Assembly (NCBI RefSeq): GCF_000003815.2
Contig: NC_049979.1
Location: forward strand, 33,567,506 to 33,631,505
Length of the DNA stretch: 64,000 bases
Direction of reading: 5' to 3'
DNA from: Branchiostoma floridae
Taxonomy: Eukaryota > Chordata > Leptocardii > Amphioxiformes > Branchiostomatidae
Shown here: in pieces, positions 23,581-35,169 of the stretch
Layout of the letters: every line of letters begins with the position of its first letter
How positions within the stretch are numbered: the first letter of the stretch is position 1
Notes under the pieces: generated by a model
Seen by the model: only the letters and a program-made list of their open reading frames with translations
Told to the model about the DNA's origin: nothing
Databases searched by the model: none
Program-made: the position numbers and the translations under genes

Positions 23581-23638
23581 TCTTCCTTCGGCTCTTGTCG
23601 TCTCGTGAGACGGTCGACAGCATCAGTCAGTCAAGGCC

Positions 23639-24240
23639 TCAGTCGTTACTGGTTACAGTTCTCGCCTGACAGTGCCTTTGATGACTTATGAGTCCAATCT
23701 TGGCACGGCAGGCTCTTCCACAGGAAGTGCAGGTGAACACTTCTCCGGTATTCGACCCCTCCCCTTTCTTCTTCCTCTGTCTTGCCTCTCGGACTTGCCT
23801 CTCACGGGCAGCCCTGTACCGCTCCATACCGGTGTGTACTGATGCTCTCCATCTACTTCTGTCTGTTGCTTCACTTTCCCAGTTCTTTGTGCAAATGGAG
23901 AAATCTTGGAGGGTAGCTTTGCATACATCTTTGTACCTCAGCTTTGGCCTCCCTCTGGGTCGACTGCCCACAGAGAGTTCTCCATAAAGTACTCTCTTTG
24001 GAAGCCTGGTGTCATCCATCCTGCTCACATGACCTAGCCAGCGCAGCCTGTTTCGCCGCAGGGTCTCGAACAACGATGGTATGCCTGCTTGCCGGAGTAC
24101 TTCTTCATTTGTGATTCTGTCCTGCCATTTTATATTGAGAATCCTACGTAGACATCGCATGTGAAAACTGTTTAGTCTTTTTTCTTGCCGCGAATGAACA
24201 GTCCAGGTTTCACTACCATACAGTAAAGTTATGGTAGTGA
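23639..24240 (-). pseudogene. non-LTR retrotransposon C-terminal fragment with zinc finger
   Basis: The minus frame carries TLLYGSETWTVHSRQEKRLN, then RCLRRIL, LRRNRLRWLGHVSRM and RPRGRPK. It ends in a C2HC-like finger FTCTSCGRACRAKIGLISHQ followed by HC. This layout is common at the C-terminus of LINE reverse transcriptases. No palm domain remains. The open frame runs on to 24409, but its first 55 or so residues are flanking sequence. Clade not assigned. Confidence 0.8.
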
Positions 24241-24409
24241 AACTGTTCTTACTGTACTTTACTGAACCCACCATTGAGAAGGCAAAAATGCAACTCATTC
24301 GGACTTGAACACTAGTATACGAACAGGTGTGAACGGCCATCCCGTATCGGCACAAATACATTAGAGCGTCTAGCATTCTAGACTCGACAGTTGAACAAAA
24401 CATTTTCAC

Positions 24410-25352
24410 AACTGAACTTTTAGTTATTGTTTTATCAAATGCGTTCCGTTCTCATTAGATACTGTAGATACTGGCGCATCACCACGCAATATATAGAAAA
24501 TGCAAATCTAGAGTATGGTCTTCTCAATAATCGCTGCAAATTAGTCTGTGTAACGCAAACTCTGCTATCCGGAGCTGGTAGGCTCCTCCTCGCAATGTTG
24601 GACGGGCCTAATAAGAAGCGCGATTAAATCAGGCTAGCTGAAAATGTGATACGGAAACACTAGAAGTTCCATTAATGCTACTTTAATCAATATTCCCTTT
24701 ATAGATCGACACCCAAACACAACTTATCAAATATATGATAGATGATAAAATTGTTTGAAGGCTTATGATATATTCCTGTATAACGGGATCAGGACTGGGT
24801 TGTCCGTACTATTATGAAATTGTAAAGATTTCATTTGTAACCATCCACTATCATTTTGTTATGCTCTTTCTGCTCATAATTTGGACATGATTTGTCACCT
24901 ACTTATTTATTTATATATTTTAACTTATCTTCATTAGAGTTAAGTCATTCTTATGTTATTTGATTTACGTTACTACGTACTTGTAACTAATTTCCATGCA
25001 CGCGGCAGTGCCGAATGTGCCGCCGTTTTTAAGGCGAATAAAGTTCAAAGTTCAAAGTACTATACAGTATATTCCGCAGACACCGTGGGTTTCCACTGAG
25101 TATGTTAGACACGTGTTCAACGAACGTTCAAATCATGACACCTTGATGTCTGACTGGAGACATCAGATAACCTTAAAAAGTTAAACGACAAATAAACACG
25201 TTTCTAGGCATTGTGTTTCATTGATTTTATATAATTGAACAAGGCAAAAAAATTATCCTGTCGGTGTAAAATCCGTAACAAGTTGGGTACCGATCATATC
25301 GATCTGTGCAGTTTGTGCAGTGTCTCAACCCGGTAGTTTGGACGAAAATACT
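24410..25352. other. no gene seen
   Basis: AT-rich. A GGCGAATAAAGTTCAAAGTT tail at 25032-25057 looks like a LINE/SINE 3' end. Confidence 0.45.
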
Positions 25353-25358
25353 AGTAGG

Positions 25359-25680
25359 TACCGTGGCCGACTGGGACAAATGATTCAAACACTTCCGAGC
25401 CTAATTCCAAGAGTCCCGCGGCAGATTCCAACACTATCGAGCCCATTTCCAAACGGCGCGACAGATTCCAACACTTCCGAGCCCAGTTCCAAACGTGCCT
25501 AGCCTGAGTATCATCCTCCGTAGTAACCGCTGGCTCACGACGGATGATACTCAGGCTAAAACGTGCCGCGGCAGATTCCCACACTTCCTAGCCCAGTTCC
25601 AAACGTCCCGCGGTAGGGTTTTCCAATCGTGCCGCGACAGATTCCAACACTTCCGAGCCCAGTTCCAACATAGGCAGTAG
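25359..25680 (+). repeat. left end of the 10-kb element with 42-bp tandem units
   Basis: After the terminus the unit CAGATTCCAACACTTCCGAG with CCCAGTTCCAAACGTGCCG repeats about six times, with variants. The same units in inverse orientation make up 35215-35371. Confidence 0.8.
25500..25558. mobile_element. 59-bp micro-MITE with 9-bp target duplication
   Basis: The arms TAGCCTGAGTATCATCC and GGATGATACTCAGGCTA flank a loop of about 25 bases. AAACGTGCC is duplicated exactly at 25491-25499 and 25559-25567. The insertion splits one 42-bp tandem unit. Confidence 0.85.
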
Positions 25681-25757
25681 GCCATCGAGTTTTTGTTGAA
25701 ATCAGTATTAGTTTGCTGTTACAGTAATAAAAATTCGACTCTAATGAACTCAAAGTG

Positions 25758-26185
25758 TGTACTCGTTCCACCATGGGATTCCCGAGAATCATACACTATT
25801 AAACATACACTGTGTACTCGGTCCACTGAAACATTCCCGAGAATCGTCATACACTTACACACACCGTGCACTCGGTCCACGGAAAGATTACCGAGAATCG
25901 TACACTTACACACACTTGGTCCACTGAAAGATTACCGAGAATCGAACACTTACACACACCCGGTCCACTGAAAGATTCCCGAGAATCGTACACTTACACA
26001 CACTCGGTCCACTGAAAGATTACCGAGAATCGTACACTTACACACACTCGGTCCACTGAAAGATTACCGAGAATCGTACACTTACACACACTCGGTCCAC
26101 TGAAAGACTACCGAGAATCGTACACTAACACACACACTGTGTACTCGGTCCACGGAAAGATTCCCGAGAATCGCACACTTAGCGG
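25758..26185. repeat. 44-bp minisatellite, about nine units
   Basis: The unit is CGGTCCACTGAAAGATTACC followed by GAGAATCGTACACTTACACA. Each unit holds a small inverted pair TCGGT/ACCGA. The outer units are degenerate. Confidence 0.9.
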
Positions 26186-26564
26186 TTTCAAACACACTGT
26201 CGATTCCAAAGAATCATACATACGAACGGTTGCCGAAATCACCCGAAGTTTGCCGAACACCGACTTCCGAACGCTTTGGTGTTAAGAACAATAATGCAGT
26301 TAAAAATGTAAATAACTGAAGAAGACTTAAATAAAGCTGCAGTGTCTGTCATTACTATGTCTCTATGCCACATGCACCACTGATAATTTTAAGTAAAGCT
26401 TTCATTAAGACAATCTATCACTTGATGCTAAGAAGAACGTAGCTCTCTAGAAATACAAATGTACCCTTTTTGGCGACGCCTCAGGGGCTAGCCTACTAGT
26501 ATAGTGCGCGTCCGTTTGACAAGAATTCACAAAATTCCGCAGGCATGTCAGGAATCTTTCCACG

Positions 26565-27345
26565 CCTAGTTGCATCATCCCTTTAGAGGGGAATAACTCG
26601 GGAATGGGTTGACGGATCTTCATGATATTTGGAATGTAGATAGCTTCAGAGATGCCTTACATAATCAAATGCTAATCATGCACATCGGGGGCTAATTTGC
26701 ATAATTCATGAGGACAGTTTATAAATACACTGCATTTCATGTTAGACTACTCAAAAATATGCCATATGTAACTCAAAAAGAGAGAAATATTAGGCTTACT
26801 GTTAAGCATATATCCGATTGGCAAATATTCCCGAAATTCCACAGCAATTCGTCCGCGCGTGCGCAATTGCACCATCCTTTTGGAGGGGAATAACTCGGGA
26901 AGGGGTTGACGGATCATTGTGATTTTTGATATGTAGATAAATTCGGAGATGCCTTCCATAAATAAGGGCTATCAATGCAAACCAGGGTCTAATTTGCATG
27001 ATTAATATAATTAATGAGCACAGTTTATTAAGCCACAGTATTTCATAATACTAGAACACTTAAACATGACAAATGTAACTAGAAAAGAGAGAAATATCGA
27101 TAGACATCAATCATGCAAATTGTTACCTAATTTACACAATTAATGAGAAATTGTTATTACAGTGTTAAATGACGAAAATTCCATTCTTCCGAAGCCACAG
27201 TATTTCATAATACTAGATCACTTAAACATGACAAATGTAACTAGAAAAGAGAGAAATACGATAGACATCAATTATGCAAATTGTTACCTATTTAATGAGA
27301 AATTGTTATTATAGTGCTAAATGACGAAAATTCCATACTTGCGAC
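26565..27345. repeat. degenerate tandem repeats, about 300-bp and 162-bp units
   Basis: GGGGAATAACTCGGGAA with downstream AATTTGCAT occurs near 26587 and 26885. AGCCACAGTATTTCATAATA starts at 27031 and again at 27193, followed by about 150 similar bases. AT-rich, no coding signal. Confidence 0.75.
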
Positions 27346-29082
27346 ATTTGGCAGCAACATGTACGTTAAGTTGAACATGCATACGTAATTCATGTAAATT
27401 AGGGTCTCATTTACATAATTCATGAGAAAATGCTACAATAGATTTCTTTGCTAAGACTTTCATACTTTGAACACATTGTTATTCTTTGAATTATTATCTG
27501 GTGCATTTGCAGCCAGTAGGTACCCAATGTGTTTCGTAATGAGGCTGATTTACGAACTATAAGCTATAGCAATAATCTAATTTTTAATTTGTAGTGAACC
27601 TATTTTTCACTACATGTCGTAATCATAATAGTCAGTACATATCATGTTGTACAGTTTTTCAATGTCGAAAAAGCCTCTCTTGCATTGGTAACTTCAAGTT
27701 TAAAATCCCTATAAAAGGAATGGTTCGTTCTATTCATTTTATCGTAGACTCCAATCATAACAATCACCACCTGCGTTTCATCTGACCTACCCAAACTCAA
27801 ATCAGCTCGGCGAGGACAATGCCCGCAACCCGAATCCGACAAACAAGCCACCAACCACAAACTCGAGTCAGGAAAACGCAGAAAACGCCCGGAAACTGAG
27901 TTATTTGTATCATGTACATGTACAGTATTTTACTTTCTCTGGACTGAAAGGCTGGGACCGCCATAGCCATGCAATCTGAGCACTTTCTCGTCCTTATTAG
28001 GTTGTCTTGCCATGGACGTTTAGTCATAGAAATGAGATTTTGACTTCCCTTTCTTCTGCTTATTTTTGTAGAATTGCACAGTATAGGTAGGGCATGCCCT
28101 AAAACGTTAGGGTGTTACATAAAACAAGTGGATTTGCACAACGCAGATTATCCATTTCAATTTACATAACTTTAGGTGATGTGACAAAGGGTCGTTCATG
28201 TCATGTGGCGCCGACCATCCGCATGCATCATTGGCGAATGGCCTGCGATTGGTTAAATAAGCCAGTGCTTGCCTTGCATTGTATCTATTTACAAGCGATG
28301 TGCAATGAACTTTGACTTGCCTTTTTCTAGCCCTCCGTAAGAACCACTGACTCATTCCTTTCGCTTGCTATCCGTCTTAAGCAAACAAAAAGAATGAGTC
28401 AGTGGCAACTACAGAAGATGGTGCCTATCCTAGGCATAGAAATAGAGTCCTAGGCTCATTTTCAGCTGCAGTACCGTAATGAACTGCTACCTATGGCCGT
28501 GTGCTGCAATCAATTTCATTATCTCAGATAACCAATCGTACAAGAGGATTCCTTTGACCAATAACACCGGCGGATTTTCTAGACTAGACCAATCGTGTAT
28601 AGACTAGCCCCTGTGGTTACCTGTCTGAAACCCCAAAGTGTCGCGTCGTTCGTCTGCCAGCCGTCTGATGTGACAGACACACCTCGCAACTGCCATTACA
28701 AAAGGGCAGCACGACCGCTGTGAATCCTTTGTACTTCAAGCCGTGTCTAACCCAAGACAACAGGTTAGTAGGGTCGTTTTTCACATTTGTTTTAAGCAAG
28801 TTATCAACAGTCCAATGTAATGCCAATAATCGGCAACGTTAACGTTGAATTCTTTTGTGAACGTTGGAGGACATAAAAACGCGGACCTACCGGTGCTTTC
28901 ATGTAAGGCCTCACTGTGCTATATCAATACGACCGATCGCTGTTGTTGTTTACATCCGGGGCATTCGACGGCTGGCGCCTACCAGAATGGCAGTAGATTG
29001 GATTAAAAATTCATATTTGAATTAGCAGATATTGGTTAATATGTAAATCAATCTTTTTCCAAACACCTGCGTCACCGTGAGC
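27346..29082. other. no gene seen
   Basis: Inside the 10-kb element. There is a hairpin at 28344-28405 (CCACTGACTCATTC and its inverse) and a LINE-like tail at 28290-28320. No supported exon. Confidence 0.4.
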
Positions 29083-29405
29083 GTGACAACAAAGCAAGAA
29101 GACTGTCTCGACCTAATTGCAATAATTTCGCTTTGTTGCTTCCAGGATCTTATTGGTGCCATCAAGACGGATCAACTGCAGCTGCAATGTTCATGTTGGG
29201 ACTTATCCCGGTGAGAGGTTGTCCGATGCCATCTCCACGGCTAGCTGTACGGTGACGTCCAGGAGATCGGTGCTCGTGTGAAAGCCCTGTCGGAGGACCC
29301 GAAACTAAGTTCAGTTCTTGTGTGTCTTATGGGGTGTGAAACGGAAACATATTGTAGAGATGGTCTGGGACTAACTTGTCGGCTTGATAGGAAGTAAACA
29401 ATTTG
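29083..29405 (+). repeat. direct repeat, left copy, flanking a LINE fragment
   Basis: TTTCGCTTTGTTGCTTCCAG and GGATCTTATTGGTGCCATC, then GGACTAACTTGTCGGC, recur in order at 30045-30247. The block looks like a polypyrimidine tract with an AG acceptor, but no coding frame follows. Confidence 0.7.
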
Positions 29406-29428
29406 TGCGGTCTCTTATGTATTAAACT

Positions 29429-30040
29429 ATAGGCCGGTGTCTCTGACATCGGTCTGTGGTAAAGTGCTCGAACACATCGTGCACAGCCACATGATGAAAC
29501 ATCTAGACACTCATGGCATTCTGTCCCTAGCGCAACACGGCTTCAGAAAGGGTCTGTCCTGCGAGAGCCAGCTGGTGCTTACCCTCCAAGACCTGGCCAA
29601 AAACATGGACCAGAACAAACAGGTCGATGCCGCGGTGGTTGACTTTAGCAACGCATTCGATACCGTGCCTCACGAACGTCTGCTGAGCAAACTCGAGCAC
29701 TATGGCATTTCTGGCCTTCTTCAGTCTTGGCTTAGGGCCTTCCTTGCGGAGAGAACCCAGAGGGTTGTCTTTGACGGTGGAACATCTCAAGTACCAGCCA
29801 ATTTTCGCCCGCACTGACACCTACAAATTCTCATACTTTCCCAGAACAATTCCGGAGTGCCATTCCCTGCCTGGCACGGTAGTAAGTGCTCCCACCGTTG
29901 AGTGCTTCCGTGCCAGGCAGGAGGGCTGCTCGCCCTTACCCGGGACCTCAACTCCCCCCCCCCCCCCCGCTACTTTGCTCCACGCGGGGTCATCTGGGGG
30001 TACCTATGATGACGATGATGATGATGATGAATTACAACAA
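29429..30040 (+). pseudogene. internally deleted CR1-like LINE
   Basis: 29429-29790 encodes the start of a reverse transcriptase: YRPVSLTSVCGKVLEH, then LAQHGFRKGLSCESQL and VVDFSNAFDTVPH with the first catalytic Asp. After VFDGGTSQVP it jumps, in another frame, to the extreme C-terminus RTDTYKFSYFPRTIPE near 29815. It finishes at a GATGAT microsatellite tail. The YXDD palm and thumb are missing. Non-functional. Confidence 0.85.
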
Positions 30041-30044
30041 AACA

Positions 30045-30247
30045 CGAAGGCTGTCTCGACCTAATTATAATAATTTCGCTTTGTTGCTTCCAGGATCTTA
30101 TTGGTACCATCGAGCCCGGATCAACCAGAGGACCTGAAACTAAGTTAAGTTGTTATTTGTCTTATGGGGCGTTAAATGGAAACATATTGCAGAGATGGGC
30201 TGGGACTAACTTGTCATCGGCATGATAGGAAGTAAATAATTTGTGAG
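30045..30247 (+). repeat. direct repeat, right copy
   Basis: Diverged, shorter copy of 29083-29405. The LINE fragment lies exactly between the two. Confidence 0.7.
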
Positions 30248-30420
30248 GTTACTTTAACTTTAAAAAATCTCTTGGTTGATGGTAAGGCGCTTGAGTGTGT
30301 TTTGTTGACATCTCGAGTGATGATGCAGGTAGGGGTTTATATCAGGACATTTTGTAAATGGAAGCTCCTTTTGCACTCAGGTCTTCAGCCCGTTTCTGTA
30401 TTGTACAGGCCCGGTGTGTG

Positions 30421-30725
30421 GCTGATTTGGTTTCTGTGACTGTGTCGATGGCCGGGATTGTATTCGGCCAGTTACTGTAAATTCTGTGTTTTTTTTTAAA
30501 CAGGGACTTCCCTGATTCACCATCTGTTGTCATTTCTGTTTTATGTCGTGGTCAGTGGTTGTCGGGAACCTAGACCATTACATAATCTGCCTTGTGTCGT
30601 TATCTTGGGTCCCGAACCAAGAGAACGACACAGGTCAGAAAGGAAAACAGGTGACCGAAGAGCCTATTTAATATCAATAGCACTAGACTTCTCGGCGTCG
30701 ACACAGTTACAGAAACCGAATCAGC
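30421..30725. mobile_element. MITE copy 1 (305 bp)
   Basis: The left end GCTGATTTGGTTTCTGTGAC pairs with the right end (GTTACAGAAACCGAATCAGC) over about 30 bp. The centre has a strong hairpin GTGTCGTT...AACGACAC at 30594-30630. A second copy lies at 32549-32864. Confidence 0.75.
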
Positions 30726-31050
30726 TATTCAATGGGCTTGTATAAGGCAGAAACAGACTGAAGCCATTACTCTCAAAATTGTAACCAAAACAAACGGCAG
30801 CATTACTTGGAATTTCAGCAAAGCGCACTCTTGTGCTTTCCATCATTCAAGAGATCATGATTATTCCCGCTATTTCTATGTTAAACCAAGAACTGAAATT
30901 ACAATCACAAATCAAGTTAACTTCCTGTCATGCCTCATTCACATAGCTAAGCTTACTTTAAGTATTAGGTATAGTCTTTACCATATTTCTTGGTGAAGTT
31001 TCATTTTTGTCTCGTCTTTTATACTGAGGATCATCGTACCGTAAGAAGAA

Positions 31051-31109
31051 ATGTCTGGACGCGGAAAGGGTGGCTAGGGCTGGCGAAGGAAGGTGCCGAA
31101 CGTGAACGA
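31051..31109 (+). pseudogene. histone H4 5' fragment, copy A
   Basis: ATGTCTGGACGCGGAAAGGG TGGC encodes MSGRGKGG, the H4 (and H2A) start, then hits TAG. GAAGGTGCC near the end fits H4 codons GGA. It is broken after about 20 codons. Confidence 0.7.
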
Positions 31110-31529
31110 TTCGCAGTCTTCCCACACATATGACAAGGCATCGTATCGTATTGTGTGAAAGCAGTTTTTTATTATAGCTAGGACAACGTTCTTTGCCAAT
31201 GAATAACAATTCATTTGTGTTGGCAAGTTTAAGTTTATAGTTCCATTTTCAATGTTTGTACCCGAACAATTAATGCTCTGTACTTAAATTAATGCTTGAA
31301 TGACGCATATGAATACATTTGTATTATTGTTGGAATGTTTGTCAGGTGGATCATGGAAAGGTTTGCCATACGCATTCTTCATCTGAATATCAGATAGTCT
31401 GTATAGAGGTTTGGGGTGTTCAGTTTCTAGGTACTTGCCATTGGACAGGCCTTAATCCTTTTGTGTTTGTGGCAGCGGTGGTACGACACGCTGATGCATA
31501 TGTCTGTTTCTTCTACCGATTTGTTAGAA

Positions 31530-31630
31530 ATGACTGAACGTGGAAAGCAAGGAACGGAGTTGGATAATGGACGTGTAAAGCGTCACCGTTACTGAAAGTG
31601 ATTCGTGACAACGTCCGGTGCATCACCAAG
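31530..31630 (+). pseudogene. histone H4 5' fragment, copy B
   Basis: It starts ATGACTGAACGTGGAAAG. AAGCGTCACCG, CGTGACAAC and CATCACCAAG align with H4 codons for KRHR, RDN and ITK. Stop codons and frameshifts interrupt it. Similarity ends just after ITK. Upstream it shares GATGCATATGTCTGTTTC with other units, so the fragment travels with flanking sequence. Confidence 0.85.
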
Positions 31631-31796
31631 GCACGAGTCTTTCCGAGACATAGACAAGGTATTGTACTGCATTGTGTGTCCAGTTCGTATACTCGCCAAT
31701 GGACAGCCGGCGTTGAACCAATTGTCTTTGTTGCAGCGGTAGTGAGGCAGTTCATGCATGTCTGTTTCTTTTGCCGATTTCACAGCAAGGCCTGCC

Positions 31797-31830
31797 GGGA
31801 AAATGTGGGCAAAGGAGGTGCCAGGCATCC
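31797..31830 (+). pseudogene. possible histone H4 fragment, copy C
   Basis: GTGGGCAAAGGAGGTGCCAG resembles H4 GKGGAK codons. It follows the same upstream words (CATGTCTGTTTCTT...CCGATTT) as copies B and D. Short and weak on its own. Confidence 0.4.
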
Positions 31831-32368
31831 GAGGAGACAGTGGTCCTGGCGGAAGCCGTCTTGGTGCCACTTCCCATAGTTGGATTCGTCGAAAGTCGTC
31901 TTCATCAGCTTCTTGAGAAGACATTTCATAACTGGATGTTTAGAGGACAGTCCGTATGTCAATCATCTCTACAAGACCTGATGGACATCAGTCTTTCACG
32001 GACATATGACAAGGTATGGCACTGTGTGTTGTGTAAAATTAGGCAATCGGCCTAATGCTAGGCATGTTTGTAGCACTGTATCTTGTTTGCGCAGCATTGT
32101 CAGTCCGTATAAACCGACAGTAGTAACAATTGTAGGACTACCCGAAACGTTCTAATTGTGTTGTACTGTGTTTTGTGAAAGTAGCTTTTCTTAATTGTAG
32201 GACAGCAGTCTTTTTCCTTTGTGCTGGTAAATTTAAGCTTACAGTTTGAATGTCTGGACCCGAACAGTGTTTTGGAGAGTTTTATTTCTATAATCAAAAT
32301 TATGACTGGTTGAACAGTTTGTGTGAGGTTGCTGATGCATATATGTTTGTTCTACCGATTTGGCAGAA

Positions 32369-32468
32369 ATGCCTGGACTTGCTAAGGGCGAAGGAGCTGG
32401 GAATGGAGGCTTCGGGTGCTACCATCACTGACGGTGCTTCGTGGCAACATCCAGTTCATCACCAAGCC
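32369..32468 (+). pseudogene. histone H4 5' fragment, copy D
   Basis: It starts ATGCCTGGACTTGCTAAGGG. GGTGCTTCGTGGCAACATCC and CATCACCAAGCC match the H4 coding order (VLRDNIQ...ITKP) with a stop between. Similarity ends at the same place as in copy B. Confidence 0.85.
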
Positions 32469-32548
32469 AAGGAGTCATTCAGTCTCTCCAAGGCTCCTTT
32501 TGCACGCAGGGCTTCAGTCTGTTTCTGTGTTATACAGGCCCAATGTGT

Positions 32549-32864
32549 GACTGGTTTGGTTTCTGTAGCTGTGTCGATGGTCGGCATTGTTTTTAGCGTT
32601 ACTCTAAATTCTGTTTTTTAGAAAACAGGAACTTTCCTGGTTCACCATCTGGTGTCATATCTGTTTTATGTCGTAGTCAGTGGTTGTCGGGGACCTAGAC
32701 CATTACATAATCTGCCTCGTGTCGTTATCTTGGGTCCCGAACCAAGAGAACGACACAGGCCAGAAATGAAGACAGGTGGTTGAAGAGCCTATTTGATATT
32801 AGTAGTTTAGTCCTTTAGACACACTATACTTTTTGGTGTCGACACAGTCACAGAAACCGAATCA
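32549..32864. mobile_element. MITE copy 2 (about 316 bp)
   Basis: Diverged copy of 30421-30725 with the same inverted ends and central hairpin. It is preceded by the same flank (GGCTCCTTTTGCACGCAGGG), so a larger block was duplicated. Confidence 0.75.
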
Positions 32865-33689
32865 TTGCAGACAGAATGCAAAGTGTACATTATGTATATC
32901 AAGATGTTAGATTCATGTAGTTAAGCTTGCCTATTCCCATATTTTTGAGTCAAGCTTCATGTTGGTCTCGTATTGCAAAGAGGTTTGGAGATACTGAGCT
33001 GTGTAGACATGCGTCTTTTGTAAGTAGTCTTTGTTTTGAATATATCATATCATGCCATTCCAGTACAGGGTGACTGTCTTTTGTTGTCACTTAGCCTTTG
33101 TGTTAAAAATGCATTTCAATTGTATTATTGTAATTCAGTAGATCGATTAATATTGCCCGTTTATTGATGAGTAGAGGTTGTTTGTAGCCTTTTAAATCAG
33201 TCATTTGGAAAAATCCCTACCTAAGGCTTAGGCTGACGCTGACACTAACACACAGGCACGAGCACACACACGCACACTAACAAACTAACCCTTCCAAACA
33301 CACACTAACATACTGATGCAACATCTTTTTGTCGAACACTAATAATCAGCTCTGCCTAAGCCTTAGACTACAAAATAACTTTCTATTCTTCGTCAAGTAC
33401 AAAGGCGCCAAGCTACCTCTATACCATGTAATGACAATGTTACATTTACTGATCTGATTTTGGCTCTGTTGGCCACCGTTTCCTAGAGTAAGGGTAATTG
33501 TTAATCTATGTATGGAAGATATTAAGATTTCAGTTCAATTTTTAAAGTTTTATATAGTGCTTGTGTATTTTTCTCAATTCATTGTGTGTTTTCTAGATTT
33601 GCACACATATGTTTGCATATATCCATTTTGTCAATAATTGCTATCAAATAAACAGTTTGAAATCAAATGTGTAGTGTTTATTCTACACT

Positions 33690-34005
33690 AGAATTGAAAT
33701 GAATGGATTGTTTCACCCTCCCCACACCCTAAACTAGACGTAAAATGGATAGTCCTACCTCCCAATATGAAAAGGTTGGGTTCCTTTCCCCAGACCCTTA
33801 ACCCCACGTGAAATGGATGGTCCTCATTCCATATCCTCAATCCCTTGTGAAATGGATGGTCCCCGTTCATAGATCTTTAACGCCGCGTATACCCCATGCA
33901 TATCAAATGGCTGGTCCCTCCCTTACCAGTCCCTTAACCCCTTGTTAATGGATGGTCTCATTTTCCCCAGATCCTTAACCCCATGTGAAAAGGCAATTTA
34001 TAATT
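33690..34005. repeat. degenerate tandem repeat, about 55-bp unit
   Basis: GTGAAATGGATGGTCC with CCTTAACCCC recurs five to six times with drift. Confidence 0.75.
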
Positions 34006-35149
34006 GTACCCCTTCCCTTCAATCTTAACATTTCCAATACATTCTGGTAGACTTGGTAAGTATTTATCTCCATGAAAATAGAAATATAGTTTTGGGTGTG
34101 TCTGTGTGTGTGTGTGTCTGTCTGTGTATTTGTCTGTGTGTCCGGATCTTTGTAGTGAGCATAACTCAAGAAGCTCTGGATGGATTAAGATGATATTTGG
34201 TATGTGGGTAGATGTTGGGAAGACGAAGGTCAAGGTCAATTTTGGGCCCCTGGTTTATATAAGCTTTTCTTAAAGTCTTGGTAAAATTATTCATTGCCAT
34301 ATCCGACATTCCAGGGGATCAACTTTTGTCTTATGTTGAGTACGTTTTGTTTTAAAGAACTGCGAGTTCATGTAGTGGATACTGCTTGTTACCCCCATCC
34401 TCCATTTATACCACAGAATTGATGCATTCTGGCCAAAGCACTCAGAGCTGGAATTGAACCCAGTTGTATAATCAATGAAAAACATTTATGATAGGTCACT
34501 CGTCACAAGAGATCACCTTTCTTGTTAACAGCAATGCTCTACAAACATCCATAAAACAATCTTCTTACATACAGCCAGGCGAAATGATAGAACACAAATA
34601 CAACACACTTACAACAACAATCATTAATACTTATAAACAATAAAACCGTCGCCATGGCAATAGTTTTTATTGCCACGCTTATTTCTATTAATTTAACTTA
34701 CACAAATTTCAGAACAAGATTTTTTTAAATGTAGCCTGGTACCCAGCCGTACGATAGCTCCTGAGTCCCTTCTGTCCTCTCTGCAAATTTTTATTTCCAC
34801 TTATGATTTAAAAAAATGTCTGGATACCAAGCTACAAAAACAGTGACTTCCTCTGTATCTTAGTGGACTTGTATTTTAACACTGAAATCAAATTATTTGA
34901 AAAAATTGAACCAGCCATGTTTCTACCTTTTCTCATAGCAATAGTCATATTAAGTATACAAAAAACAAATGTCAATGTCACAATACAATCACAATATGAA
35001 AGTGTGTCAGACTAAGTCTACATTGTGCTGCAATCTGTTTCAATGGCTGGGAAACCCTTACAGATACATATCCACAGCTCTACAAATACATCTTGTATTG
35101 TTTTGCAATAAAACAGATACATCGAAAAGAAATATCCATCACAGTGCCT
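34006..35149. other. no gene seen
   Basis: Includes a TG/TGTC microsatellite at 34095-34142 and AT-rich sequence up to the right end of the 10-kb element. Confidence 0.45.
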
Positions 35150-35169
35150 TACCACAAGTAATGCACTTT

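Noticed and set aside
25758-26185. CRISPR-like array
   Set aside because: The 44-bp units are contiguous without unique spacers, and the DNA is eukaryotic. It is a minisatellite.
30545-30652. H/ACA snoRNA: hairpin, ACATAA, hairpin, ACA
   Set aside because: The first hairpin is only about 30 bases with no guide pocket. The second copy (32660-32780) breaks pairs without compensation, and both lie inside a MITE with inverted ends.
31051-32468. active histone H4 gene cluster
   Set aside because: Every copy has stop codons or frameshifts and ends after about 33 codons.
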